Shown: positions 10,382-18,760 of the stretch, piece after piece
How the letters are laid out: each line of letters opens with the position of its first letter
How positions within the stretch are numbered: position 1 is the first letter of the stretch
Assembly (NCBI GenBank): GCA_003427395.1
Contig: BFEA01000339.1
Location: 1,625,669 to 1,651,685, forward strand
From: Chara braunii
Taxonomy: Eukaryota > Streptophyta > Charophyceae > Charales > Characeae
Reading direction: 5' to 3'
Length of the DNA: 26,017 nucleotides
Program-made: the position numbers and the translations under genes
The notes under the pieces: model-generated
What the model was told of the DNA's origin: nothing
Seen by the model: the letters and a program-made list of their open reading frames with translations, nothing else
Databases searched by the model: none

Positions 10382-10678
10382 CCGCCGTGCCGACGGCGGC
10401 ACGACTGGCTTTGTGAAAGAGGGACGACGAGGCCTGCCTATGGCCATGGCTGGACAACCTTTTGGGTTGCTACCCTTCATATAGAAGGGTAGCAGGCTTA
10501 ACTTCTGTGAAAGGAGCTAGCCCAATAGGTTACCATGCCGAACTCTTACCGTGCAGATACTGGGATCGAAGCCGACAGACCCTACTGGGCGCAGCTCCTT
10601 TTGGAGCTGCCTTGCAGCGGGCGCGGTCGATCTCGACTACACGATCACGTAGATCGCGCGGCTGAGATTGGCCGCACC

Positions 10679-10709
10679 AGATTAGCATGGCCCTTGCGCG
10701 AGGACGACA
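10679..10709 (+). pseudogene. U6 snRNA-like fragment
   Basis: The 31 nt match the conserved U6 segment that carries the AGC triad and the 5' side of the internal stem-loop: AGATTAGCATGGCCC followed by TTGCGCGAGGACGACA. U6 is the catalytic RNA of the spliceosome and is very conserved, so a match of this length is unlikely by chance. The ACAGAGA box upstream and the 3' tail are missing; it continues instead as (TA)n and T5. Confidence 0.75.
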
Positions 10710-10719
10710 TATATATATA

Positions 10720-10724
10720 TTTTT
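10720..10724 (+). terminator. T5 run, possible Pol III terminator
   Basis: Five T residues follow a short (TA)n tract directly after the U6-like fragment. Confidence 0.35.
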
Positions 10725-11601
10725 CTAAAATTTTCTAGATTCTTTCTTCTTAGATCCCCCTCCCTCCTCGTTTCATTATAGCCGTTCGTTTTGATGAACG
10801 GGGCTTATAGGATGAGCAAAATTGAATGAATTTATCGCTGGAACATGAAAATATACACTGCCACACTTTATCCCCCCCCCCTCTTCGTTTTGGTTGGGGA
10901 GATAGGTGTCGTTGCTGAAGCAACGGCCACCACTCCAGAGGCTGCACGAGGCAAACAATGCCTCTGCTGTTCAAGAAAACAGTCTCTTTAGACTGTGTGA
11001 GAGCATGATAGCTCCCACCTCATGGTGGCACAAATTTTTGTAGCCTCATATCGCACGCGCAGGAGAAGAGGGAAAGTTGAGGGAGTTGGAGAGACAGAGA
11101 GAAATGGAAGGCTGAGAGAGAGAAGGACCCACTCCTCCCTACCTGCCAGCTGCCTCCCTGTTGTCAGGGAGGGAAGAAGAAAAGAAGGAAAAAAAAAAAA
11201 AAAAAAAAAAAAACGAGAAACGGGATCTGAGTTTTTTTGAAAATCTGTATTTTTCGGTTTGCGTCACTATTGTTTTTGTGGCGTAAACCAATTTTGTCGG
11301 CCTTGAAAGTTTTTCTGTAGGTAGCCAGGCACCTAGGCCATGCGCGTGAATTGTTTTAGATTTTGTTATTAGGCGAATGTTTTTCTAAACATCATCAAAG
11401 TCGGGGTACTTTTTGCACCCCGCTCTGAGCCTGTCGAGATTTGAATTCGTGAATTGTCACGAGTTGCTTCCCTACCTCTCCCAACCTGACAACTACCCTC
11501 CCAGTTTTCAGGGGAGGGCAAAAGAAATGCAAGGGGGAGGAAAGCAACAGCCACAGTCACGAACGTGGCCGCGACCGTGCACCAAGTTCAAGCAGTAGTG
11601 G
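10725..11601. other. Unassigned, purine-rich tract and homopolymers
   Basis: It contains a copy of the dispersed GAACATGAAAATAT motif (about 10841), a C-run, an A-run near 11190, and two related hairpins. One is CCTCCCTG with CAGGGAGG near 11152, the other CCCTCCC with GGGAGGG near 11497. No gene could be supported. Confidence 0.45.
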
Positions 11602-11935
11602 CCTGAATGCAATCATTCAGGGCAGAGCTATGAACTGGAGGGTCATTGAGGGGAACTTGGTTGGAAACAACCATTTTCCCACTGAACCTGCACTCAGTGT
11701 GGGGTTGAGTGCAGGGGAAAAGGAGAAAAAGAGGGGGGCAGTTGAGTACAATGCCACCCTAAGTGTGTGGCTGAGGTGAGACAACCTCAGTCCGTTGATC
11801 TGGCTCAAATCAACGACCACAGGCAAGTGATGAATTTTGCCTGGGGACAGCTGAGGCTGGTGCTGCCTCCTCAACCACTACAAAAGAGGCAGTTGTCCCC
11901 CAGCTGCCTCACACTTGCCTCCAGCTGCCAGTGTG
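11602..11935. repeat. Dense run of short perfect hairpins
   Basis: Hairpins follow one another: CCTGAATG/CATTCAGG (11602-11621), TGGTTG-GAAA-CAACCA (11658-11673), CCTGCACTCA/TGAGTGCAGG (11687-11715), CTGAGGT/ACCTCAG (11771-11790), CGTTGAT/ATCAACG (11793-11815), CAGGCAA/TTGCCTG (11820-11843), GAGGCAGTTG/CAGCTGCCTC with one G-U (11886-11910), and CACACT/AGTGTG (11910-11935). Stems are 6-10 bp with 4-14 nt loops. The series continues downstream with CAGCCA/TGGCTG (12034-12051) and GGAGCA-CTC-TGCTCC (12051-12065). Overlapping reading frames give no recognisable protein. Confidence 0.75.
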
Positions 11936-12167
11936 TGACAGCATACTTGCTTCATTGCTGGAGTGTTGGAGAGGAGTCAGGAGTGCTGCCGACGGAGCTA
12001 GAGGACAGCAAAGGAGCGTGGCGAGGGAGGAGACAGCCATAGCCTTGGCTGGAGCACTCTGCTCCACCCCTTGGCAGGCTGGTCTCTAGGGGGACTCTGC
12101 GGCAGCGTGGTGAGGAGCGGCAGTCCAGCGTGGCAAGGAGTGACGGGCAGCACGGCAACTGGTGGAG

Positions 12168-12352
12168 GTATGCCGACCGATATTTTCGGCAACCACAACC
12201 CATTTTTGTGGGGTTATGCTGCCGAAATACAGCGGCATCGGCACGACACCCTTGTTTTGAAGGGTGACACTGCCGCCGGCGACACTTTTTAGGGGTGATG
12301 CTGCCATTTTCACGGCACGCCGGCATGACACTTTGTTTTGAAGAGTGATGAC
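12168..12352. repeat. Hairpin array with repeated (A/G)CTGCCG spacers
   Basis: Foldbacks include TGCCGA/TCGGCA, AACCACAA with TTGTGGGGTT, CACCCTT-GTTTTG-AAGGGTG, TGCC/GGCA and CACTTT with AGAGTG. They are separated by ATGCTGCCG, ACACTGCCG and ATGCTGCCA. The repeated CACY(C/T)TTGTTTTGAAG unit occurs twice, near 12247 and 12329. It has no protein-coding character that I recognise. Confidence 0.6.
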
Positions 12353-12487
12353 GAGGGACGCGGGCGGTCATTTGCGGCAGTCTCAACACATGCGGTTTTG
12401 AGATTCGGCATCGATTTTTTTTTTTTTTTGAAGTGTGGCGGAAACGGTTTTCGACTCAATAGTCATTCGACGAAGTATTTGACAGCA

Positions 12488-12556
12488 TGGGACCACCTGG
12501 AACCGCGTGGGACCATCTGGGACCGCTTGGGACCAGTTGGGACTGACGTGGTACCA
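12488..12556. repeat. 10-bp tandem repeat, TGGGACCNNC units
   Basis: About seven units in a strict 10-bp register: TGGGACCACC, TGGAACCGCG, TGGGACCATC, TGGGACCGCT, TGGGACCAGT, TGGGACTGAC, and a weaker last unit. Confidence 0.85.
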
Positions 12557-13283
12557 GACTGAGTGTTTTTCTGGGACGCATGTAGCTCGCCGTCTTCACG
12601 CTTGGGCTACCACAGGTAAGGCGTGCGAGTGAGAGGTGGTTTGATCAGGATTTTCCTTGAGACTACAGCTTTCGGCGATACACACAGCTTGTTGGTTGGC
12701 TTTCTTGAGTGAACCAGAGCGCTTCTTCGGCACCACTTCACTCAAGGTCGGTGGACGACTCAGACTCCCTTCACACCTGTGTGCACCCACACATTGCTTG
12801 CCCATTTTGCTTTGAATGTTCAGGAGAAAAGGTTGAGTGGGCTTGTGGGTGTCATGCACGAGTGAAAAGGTGGGTCTGACATGAGTAGTGAGACTTTGTT
12901 TGTCTTTTTTTGATTGTATTGTCTGCATGGTGTGCAGGTGAGTAGAAAGACTATGTATGAAAGTGAGACAAAATGCTATTTGACAAAACGACGGAGAGTT
13001 TCCCCTCCTTACCTTTTTCCTTTCGTCAGTGAGTTGGGCGAACTTGCTTGCTATTTTTAAAGGGTAATCAATGGGTGTTGTAAGAAAAGAAATTTTGAAA
13101 ACAGAATTTAACTTTTCCCAAGGAAACCCGTTCTATCCCGAACGACCCTCTTATTTGCGCCTATCCGGATGAATCTTTACTCTCACTCTTGACTTTTCTT
13201 TTTGTCTAACTTGAAGTTACCCTTTCGCAAGAGGGGACGGGTGATCTGATTCCGGACAAAGTCTGAGGGTTCCCTCTCTCTAG
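12557..13283. other. Unassigned region
   Basis: No gene could be supported. A 110-codon minus-strand frame at 12596-12928 has no recognisable domain. A polypyrimidine tract ending in CTCTCTCTAG just before 13284 could be a 3' splice site for the frame that follows. Confidence 0.4.
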
Positions 13284-13673
13284 GAAGCATCTGGGGCGGG
13301 GGTTCGTTGCTTTAGGAGTCGACCCCGTTATCAACCGAGAGTGGACCATTTTACGGGGGGGTACTTTGTCGATTCAGTGGAGACGATCCGACTTCTGAGA
13401 TCCAAGTCTTATGCTCGAGCGAGGAGGAGTACCTCCGAGTCAGACCACTTCCTAGAGCGAGAGGCATGCAACACTTCAAGCAATGCACCTGATCAAGAAT
13501 CATCTGCAAAGCAGTCCGTCATCCAAAAAGACTGGGCAGATGTGGAGATGGGTTTGTCCGTACCTAATCATAGGTCGGTGGTAGGTAAAATGAATAACTT
13601 TGGTAGCGCATCTCATCAAGTCAAAACTAAGGTTGTCCGACTACCGTGTCGGCTGCATTTTTATTATTGTTGA
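13284..13673 (+). other. Open frame, possible exon of unknown protein (weak)
   Basis: A frame of 130 codons is open from just after TAG at 13281-13283 to the stop at 13671-13673. It is preceded by TTCCCTCTCTCTAG, a plausible acceptor, and contains AGGTAAAATG near 13582, a plausible donor. The predicted peptide is mixed in composition, with S/R/E-rich stretches, and has no domain that I recognise; it includes QKDWADVEMGL. The only ATG-initiated part is short. It lies just upstream of family S copy 2. It may equally be a chance frame or part of a decayed repeat. Confidence 0.2.
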
Positions 13674-13799
13674 AAGTCAACTCCTCGTTGGCGGTTGTTT
13701 GATTTTTGTGGAAATTGACCCGGGGTGGTCGAGTTTTATTTTGATCTTGTGTACCTAATGATGATTTTAATTTTTTCGATTATCATTGCAGATGGGATA

Positions 13800-14381
13800 T
13801 ACATTCTTGTCGACTAAGTACGGTTCCTTTTGGTATAACTATGTGTGATTGTTATAACTTTCTTTTGACTCGTGTTTGAAGGGACCCGGAGGTTTCACAC
13901 TTGGTTGAGATCATCATTGTCGACCGGCGTACGCTTCGTACTTAGGAGATCAACGCCCTAAGGAATGGACGACGTCCGGGTTCAATAGGCGTTTTAATCG
14001 TACATGCCTATACTACAGCGAGCGAGCAAACGCCCTCGGCTGACCCACCTCTGCAACTGCATGTAAAAGCTTTCGCACGTGGGTCAGCAACTCGGTAGGG
14101 ATACGCCCCTAAGGGTGGTGACATCCCCTTAGGGAAACAAGCTTACTATGCCCCGCGAGAACCTGTCCTGTCGTAGGGGACCGTGGGATGTACAGTTGGC
14201 GCACCCGAATGGAGCGGCAAAGGGACGACGCGACCGTGACCGTATCAGCGGTCCGCGGGATTAATTATGCGCCATCCTCGAGTTGTCTCTCTTTGGTTAT
14301 GTTTTGTTTAAACTCATGCGTGACATGGTCGGGAGGGCTCCCGCCTCTTCGAGAGAAAAGGCAGAGGCCGATGCGCTCGAC
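13800..14381 (+). repeat. Structured repeat family S, copy 2
   Basis: This copy has the clearest pairing. P2 is CTGACCCAC (14040-14048) with GTGGGTCAG (14079-14087), a perfect 9-bp stem. P3 is CCCTAAGG (14107-14114) with CCTTAGGG (14127-14134), perfect, around a loop containing GGTGACA. A 3' hairpin, GCCTCT with AGAGGC, precedes the conserved end CCGATGCGCTCGAC. The order of conserved blocks is the same as in copies 1 and 3. No protein is recognisable, and reading frames across it are not shared between copies. The 5' boundary is estimated from similarity to copy 3, where CTAAGTACGGTTCCTT aligns with CTAAGTCCAATTCCTT. Confidence 0.8.
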
Positions 14382-14429
14382 AACGGGAGCGTTGTGTACG
14401 TGTCTGCTATCACGGCGTAAGGGATGCTG

Positions 14430-14431
<2 letters not shown>

Positions 14432-14460
<29 letters not shown>

Positions 14461-14563
14461 TTATTATTATTATTATTTTATTATTATTATTATTTTATTA
14501 TTATTATTTTATTATTATTATTATTATTTTATTATTATTTTATTATTATTATTATTATTATTA
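14432..14563. repeat. (TTA)n microsatellite with TTTTA interruptions
   Basis: A TTA trinucleotide array interrupted several times by an extra T. It produces long poly-Ile/Leu/Tyr frames, which are artefacts. Confidence 0.95.
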
Positions 14564-15329
14564 TTCTGTTGTATGGGACAAACACCCTCACTCAAGGCAA
14601 GATCACACTAGCACTTCATAGAATGTATATGATAACTATCATGGCGTTAGGAATACTGTTTCTTTTTTATTTTCTTTTTTTTTTTGTCTTCTTTTCGTTT
14701 TTCTTTCCTCTTCACTTTCTTCCTTTTTGTTCTCATTTTTCATCGATACTAGAAACAAAAAATGAGATGGTCCTATGCAAACGCCAAGTTCGGCAAAACT
14801 CGGTGCATAGTAAGAATCAAGGTCCGAAAAAACAGGTTCGGAGGAAATTATGGTTTAATTAGTTTTTGATTTTTTTTTTTTCCTGAAAAAAACACAACCT
14901 TATCTATGGATTCTCAAATTTGCAGATTTTTATGTAAATTCCTCCGATTTGCGTTGCCACTTGTACGCACCCTCGTACGAGTACGGATTCGTACTCTTGT
15001 ACTCGTACGCTACTCGAACGCTAGGGGGTCCGTCTAAGTTTTTTTTTTTTTTTTTTTTTTAAATCCGGTGTTGTTTTTATTTTATTTATCAAATTCTAAT
15101 AAGAATCTGAAAATGATGCTCAACCAAATGTTGTTTGTTTTGTGTTGTTGCATCACATATTTGTTTTTCGGATTTTTTTGATGACCTTTTTTTTTTTTTT
15201 TTTTTTTTTTTGCTTTTTCGTACGGGGACGTACAAAATGTACAAATTCCCGTATAGTTTCCCGTACAGATCCCGTATAGAAATTACCTGTACGTTTCGGA
15301 CAGAAAGCCCCCGTACGTGTACTCTATGC
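14564..15329. other. Unassigned T-rich region with GTACG/CCCGTA repeats
   Basis: T-runs lie at about 15039-15060 and 15187-15211. Between about 14960 and 15320 the short motifs GTACG, CGTAC and CCCGTATAG/CCCGTACAG recur many times in both orientations. No gene could be supported. Confidence 0.5.
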
Positions 15330-15700
15330 AACGTAGCCTCCGAGCACAAAAAATCATCAAAGTTACCTCTTGCAAATTGTGGGACTGGATTCGTCGGTGT
15401 CCTCCACCTTAAACAGCCTGCGCGTGTGATTCCTGACAAATCCTCCTCTTCTTACTTTTTTTTTAGGCCCGCTTCCACCTAATGACCAGTCGATCCTTTT
15501 TTCAAAAGTCCCGGTTCTACACGAGCTAGTTGCAGGTCATCGAAAAATTTGCCAAGGACCTGTCCATCAAAAATTTTTGCCCCCTAAGAACATACTTGCG
15601 TCCTAGTCACCCGCTGTCAAAAATATGACACCTTGACACAGACGTTGAAGCCCACTGTACTGCAGCCTTAGGGCTGCGAATATCAGCACTTTCAACGAGG
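15330..15700 (-). repeat. Repeat family B, inverted fragments
   Basis: In reverse complement, about 15330-15400 matches 25170-25215 (TTTGCAAGAGG, ACTTTGA, GATTTT, TGTGCTCGGAGG). About 15550-15690 matches 24815-24925 (GCAGCCCTAAGGCTGC, TGTGTCAAGGTGTCA, GTTCTTAGGGGGCAAAAA). The two blocks are in swapped order relative to the plus-strand copy if read as one unit, so this may be two fragments. Confidence 0.7.
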
Positions 15701-16636
15701 AGGCATGTCCGTTTGAGGAAACCCAGCCCGTGCTTCAAATATCTATTGTCCATTCCTCTCTAGGGTTGTTCGATCAATAAAGAAACCTATTTGCAACCTT
15801 CGTATTTATGCTATGAGGTTTTAGCTCTACCCAATCATCTTTTACCCGAGGTGTTACTTCCTCAGGGTGTTTGATAAACAATCTTCTTCCCTGAATCCAG
15901 CAGGAAGCCGTTGGGGATGGTGACTCAATCAAAAAAATATGACTTGCACCTCTTCTTTCCTTCCACCAATAGTCAATTATTATGTTGACCTCCTGTCGTT
16001 TGAGAATTTGAAGTCATATGTTCTGTTGTCCTCCATTGGCCATTGCTTTTGTCGCCAAACATGTTTTTTGTTGAAGTCGACCTTACCGCATTGTGACTAC
16101 CTCTTTTAATTTTTTTTTGTCAGAATGTAGTCCGGATTCATGCGGATTCTGCTTGGTGAGGGCTCACAAAAAATGCACCATTAGAAATAAGATTTCACTC
16201 AGCGAGGGATCACAAAAAATGCACCATCATTTGAGATCACAACACTAGATACATTTGCAGGTACGACACATTAGAAGTCAAAAGTCGATGGCTAGTTGAG
16301 CACCCGTCAAGAACCACTCCAAATTATGACCTTAACGCAACAGACATCATCTGCAAATTTTTGAGCATCCTCTCCCAACTCCCTGACAACCACATGGATG
16401 TTCGAGAGCATGCTGGCTACAAGGAATGAACGTCTCTATCTTAAAAACTTGTTATAGATGCAGAACACAATCATAGACAAGTAGTCATCTCCGGTGGCAA
16501 TGCGTTGAGTCCCTTAAAATTTAGGAATGGTGGGAATATCAGTGGCAAAATTTTGCACTAGGATCAATTTTCTGGACATAAAATTTTGTATTGGATGGTT
16601 TCTTGCCACCACAAACCTCCCAAACCAAGGGCTGGG
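15701..16636. other. Unassigned region up to the PLE insertion site
   Basis: No recognisable gene. A short direct duplication lies at about 16155-16182 and 16203-16230; both units contain CTCACAAAAAATGCACCAT or ATCACAAAAAATGCACCAT. The region ends at the target-site duplication of the PLE. Confidence 0.45.
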
Positions 16637-16649
16637 CTATGTAGCCATG
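16637..16649. repeat. Target-site duplication, 5' copy (CTATGTAGCCATG)
   Basis: A 13-bp sequence identical to 22340-22352. It directly abuts the outer ends of the two pseudo-LTRs. Confidence 0.85.
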
Positions 16650-17188
16650 TGTTTTGTTTCAGACAGGGTACTAGCCTATGTTTTGTTTCGATGTTTTCCT
16701 TTATTTTCTTAGTTTGTAGGACTTAGTAGACAGGGCATGACGTGGTTTTCGTTGTTTCCATTTTCGTTGTGCGGGTCTTTGAACCCATGTCAACCTTTTG
16801 GCTTTGAGCGAACCATGGAACCGGTATCGGGACCGTTGGGTTAACTAGTGCCTATGAGTCGGGTCTGACACAATACCTTTTGTGTAGTATTTAGGTGTGG
16901 ATGAAACATTTGTCCAGCCTTCAAGACTGATGGACCGGAGCTGTCACTGGTTTTCGGAGATCGACCATAGCGACACACGAAAGTAGGTGAGGGGACGTCT
17001 GACTACTGTGGGGTAATTTGGTGGATAACCCCCTGATGAAAACGGCGTGGCAGCCGTTGAAATACAGTCACGGTGTCAGGGGCGCCTTTCCTTTGTTGTA
17101 CTTCTTCCTATCATGACTCGCTACGACATTTGTTTCTAGTTTAAACTTATTTCGCATGATTGAAGTTTAAACTCTACGATTTCATAGC
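16650..17188 (+). repeat. PLE pseudo-LTR 1 (5')
   Basis: Aligns to 21237-22339 with the nested insertion removed. Shared blocks are GGTACTAG, ACTTAGTAGACA, GACATGACGT or GGCATGACGT, TGCCTATGAGTC, TTTTGTGTAGTATTT, GTGAGGGGACGT, TTGGTGGATAACCCC, TTTGTTGTACTTCTTCCTAT, CATGACTCGCTACGACATTT and GATTTCATA. It carries hammerhead ribozyme 1. Confidence 0.88.
17029..17082 (+). ncRNA. Type I hammerhead ribozyme 1 (in pseudo-LTR 1)
   Basis: Stem I is CCCC (17029-17032) with GGGG (17079-17082). The core is CTGATGA (17033-17039). Stem II is AACGGC with GCCGTT, perfect, around GTGGCA. The core GAAA lies at 17059-17062 and the cleavage triplet GTC at 17075-17077. Stem III is short: A-T, T-G, A-T, C-G. One extra A (17078) sits between GTC and stem I, which could weaken cleavage. 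Self-cleavage is predicted after the C of GTC. Short-stem-III type I hammerheads are typical of PLEs. Confidence 0.88.
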
Positions 17189-17279
17189 ATTATATAGCGC
17201 ACGTTAACTTGAACTTACCTTGAGTCAAGTCTGTTGGGCGGAGTGAGCGTGTTAATCGTGTCGTGACAAGTTTGCTTGA

Positions 17280-17281
<2 letters not shown>
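17189..17281. other. PLE 5' leader between pseudo-LTR 1 and (GA)n
   Basis: Internal PLE sequence. No ORF or motif recognised. Confidence 0.5.
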
Positions 17282-17371
<90 letters not shown>

Positions 17372-17372
17372 N

Positions 17373-17461
<89 letters not shown>
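17282..17461. repeat. (GA)n microsatellite inside the PLE, with one N
   Basis: A pure GA array of about 180 bp with a single ambiguous base at 17372. It lies between the PLE leader and the zinc-knuckle coding segment and may replace or push apart the N-terminal coding sequence. Its length may be collapsed or joined in the assembly. Confidence 0.95.
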
Positions 17462-17464
<3 letters not shown>

Positions 17465-17540
17465 ACAGAGAGAGAGACTGACTCTCCATTTGACTTTCAT
17501 ATCCCGTTACATATGTTGAGGAGTTCTGCCCTAAGTCAGA

Positions 17541-17690
17541 ATAACGAGAGATGAGCAACGTGATGAAACCGCAATACCTGTTGGAAAAGGCGATAATATA
17601 AAGCACTATCAACTGCCTACGTGTTTCAACTGCAATGAACCTGGCGGCTATACGAACCAATGTTCGAATCGTGGACGGAGGCAGTATTAG
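17541..17690 (+). pseudogene. PLE ORF1 N-terminal remnant with degenerate zinc knuckle
   Basis: The frame that later carries ORF1 encodes a segment ending in LPTCFNCNEPGGYTNQC, at about 17613-17663. It follows the retroviral-type zinc knuckle CX2CX4HX4C, a nucleic-acid-binding motif of gag-like proteins, except that the histidine position is glycine (codon GGC at 17646-17648). Zinc binding is therefore doubtful in this copy. The segment ends at TAG (17688-17690), and a second in-frame stop, TGA at 17700-17702, separates it from the ORF1 body, which is in the same frame. I read it as the broken N-terminal part of the same protein. Its upstream start cannot be found because the (GA)n array intervenes. 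Confidence 0.7.
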
Positions 17691-17759
17691 CAGTCAGCAT
17701 GACCGACGACGTCGACGGATTCGAGGGGCTCACGTTTGCCCAGACGTTATGACTCTCGC

Positions 17760-18653
17760 ATGCGTTACGACTCAACTAATAGAGAGTTAAAATTGAAATC
17801 TACCATTGTTAAATTGAGGAAATTTGTGGCATCCATGCAGAAAGTTTTCGACGAACAATGTTTGAAGAAGGAGGAGAAAGCTAGGCGCGAGCAAGAGAAG
17901 AAAAAAGCGTTGGAATGTGAGCAAGCTGAAAAGGAACGGCAAAAGGCCAAGAAGTCACGAGCAGAGAAGGTTAGAAGATTAGCCGGAGAAAAGCGAAGAG
18001 AAGCGGAGATTGAAGCCGAACGACGTGCGAAGATGAAGAAAAATAAGGACATCCATCTTGCGGTGCGACTTAATAAAATTGAAGATAATTGGTTTGAACG
18101 GTTGAATCAAGTCGTGGGACGTTTATACACCACCACGATGGATAAGGGGAAGTGTAAGGTAGTCCACCAGTCGGAGAACAACTCGACCTTCGATGATAGC
18201 GAGAAGAGTGATACTAGTATCGCGCAGGAGTTGAACGAACGTACTGGGAGGCTGTGCATATCCGAGAAGCGGAAACGAGGTCAGGAACATGTTTTCAAAG
18301 ATAGCCCGCCTATGGAGCAGCCGCCAAGGAGAACCCCAAAGAGCGGTATCCTCAAACCAGTTCAATTGAGTACACGAATCACACGATCTAAGTCCAAGAA
18401 GGCGACGAGTAGAGCACCGGTCGTAAAAACCTCTGTGAAAACACCCTTCTCAGTAATGAAGACCCCAAAGTTAGCGAAGAAGACTCCGCAGCATGTCCGT
18501 GTCTACACTCCAGTGACACGTGGTGCTCTGGAGAGACTACGTTATCGAAATAAAATGATAGACGATCTGAAGCATATGGATGCAGTCGAGCTGCAACGTA
18601 TTTGCAAAGAGGATGGATACGATTGTCAGTCGATATCGCTGATCACCGAGTGA
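17760..18653 (+). CDS. PLE ORF1: coiled-coil, basic, SAP-like gag-type protein
   Basis: From the first ATG the frame encodes 297 aa; the frame is open upstream to the TGA at 17700-17702. Residues about 30-97 are K/E/R-rich and almost certainly a long coiled coil. Residues 170-174 are KRKRG, a nuclear-localisation-like patch. Residues about 192-245 are basic and rich in T-P pairs (TPKSGILKP, KTPKLAKKTP). Residues about 266-290 contain a leucine-patterned segment, LKHMDAVELQRICKEDG, like a SAP DNA-binding helix pair. With the zinc knuckle upstream this looks like a nucleic-acid-binding, gag-like protein that would package or chaperone the PLE RNA. The last five codons appear out of frame: the neighbouring frame reads VDIADHRVMAKFG, a better continuation. 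I recall similar proteins in charophyte repeats; this was not checked. Confidence 0.75.
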   Translation: MRYDSTNRELKLKSTIVKLRKFVASMQKVFDEQCLKKEEKARREQEKKKALECEQAEKERQKAKKSRAEKVRRLAGEKRREAEIEAERRAKMKKNKDIHLAVRLNKIEDNWFERLNQVVGRLYTTTMDKGKCKVVHQSENNSTFDDSEKSDTSIAQELNERTGRLCISEKRKRGQEHVFKDSPPMEQPPRRTPKSGILKPVQLSTRITRSKSKKATSRAPVVKTSVKTPFSVMKTPKLAKKTPQHVRVYTPVTRGALERLRYRNKMIDDLKHMDAVELQRICKEDGYDCQSISLITE

Positions 18654-18760
18654 TGGCCAAGTTCGGGAGGATTTCCACCAAAGGCGCCGAGGTCATTAAG
18701 CTTGATGCCTTAGAAGTTGTCGATGAGTCAGGAGAGCAACCGCAAGAGGATGAGGCATGA
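18626..18760 (+). pseudogene. PLE ORF1 C-terminal continuation after a frameshift
   Basis: The second plus frame from about 18626 reads VDIADHRVMAKFG, continues through an acidic tail ending EQPQEDEA, and stops at TGA 18758-18760. It joins ORF1 by one frame change in about 18618-18640. The ORF1 stop TGA (18651-18653) and an ATG at 18653-18655 in this frame overlap by one base, so coupled re-initiation is formally possible, but a simple indel is more likely in a decayed element. Confidence 0.6.

Larger units (their letters stand above)
10382..10724 (+). ncRNA. Candidate Pol III-type structured RNA with tRNA-like boxes and U6-like 3' part
   Basis: The stretch is a chain of strong hairpins. These are CCGCCGT with ACGGCGG (10382-10399), GCTACCCTTC with GAAGGGTAGC (10469-10493), GCAGCTCC with GGAGCTGC (10591-10610), and CGATCT with AGATCG (10628-10656). 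Between the second and third is a tRNA-like A box, TAGCCCAATAGG (10518-10529), and a near-consensus B box, GGATCGAAGCC (10563-10573). At 10679-10709 it reads like U6 snRNA from AGATTAGCATGG through GCGCGAGG to GACGACA, and a TTTTT at 10720-10724 could end Pol III transcription. The U6 ACAGAGA box is absent, so this is not a working U6. It may be a composite SINE, a U6-chimeric retrocopy, or chance assembly of parts. Transcription is unknown. Confidence 0.4.

Noticed and set aside
10679-10709. Functional U6 snRNA gene
   Set aside because: Only about 31 nt match. The 5' stem, the ACAGAGA box and the 3' tail are missing.
3000-14381. Family S as a hammerhead, group II intron domain V or HDV-like ribozyme
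   Set aside because: No CTGANGA/GAAA pair, no domain V AGC/GAAA hairpin, and no double-pseudoknot pattern that I could trace. One hairpin in copy 3 (ACCGT with ACGGT) looked similar to domain V but is not kept in copies 1 and 2.
14188-14862. 224-codon frame with long Ile/Leu/Tyr run
   Set aside because: It runs through the (TTA)n array and T-rich DNA and starts inside family S copy 2; no domain, and the frame is not shared by other copies.
17190-17660. Ser-Leu and Arg-Glu repeat frames on both strands
   Set aside because: Products of the GA array inside the PLE.
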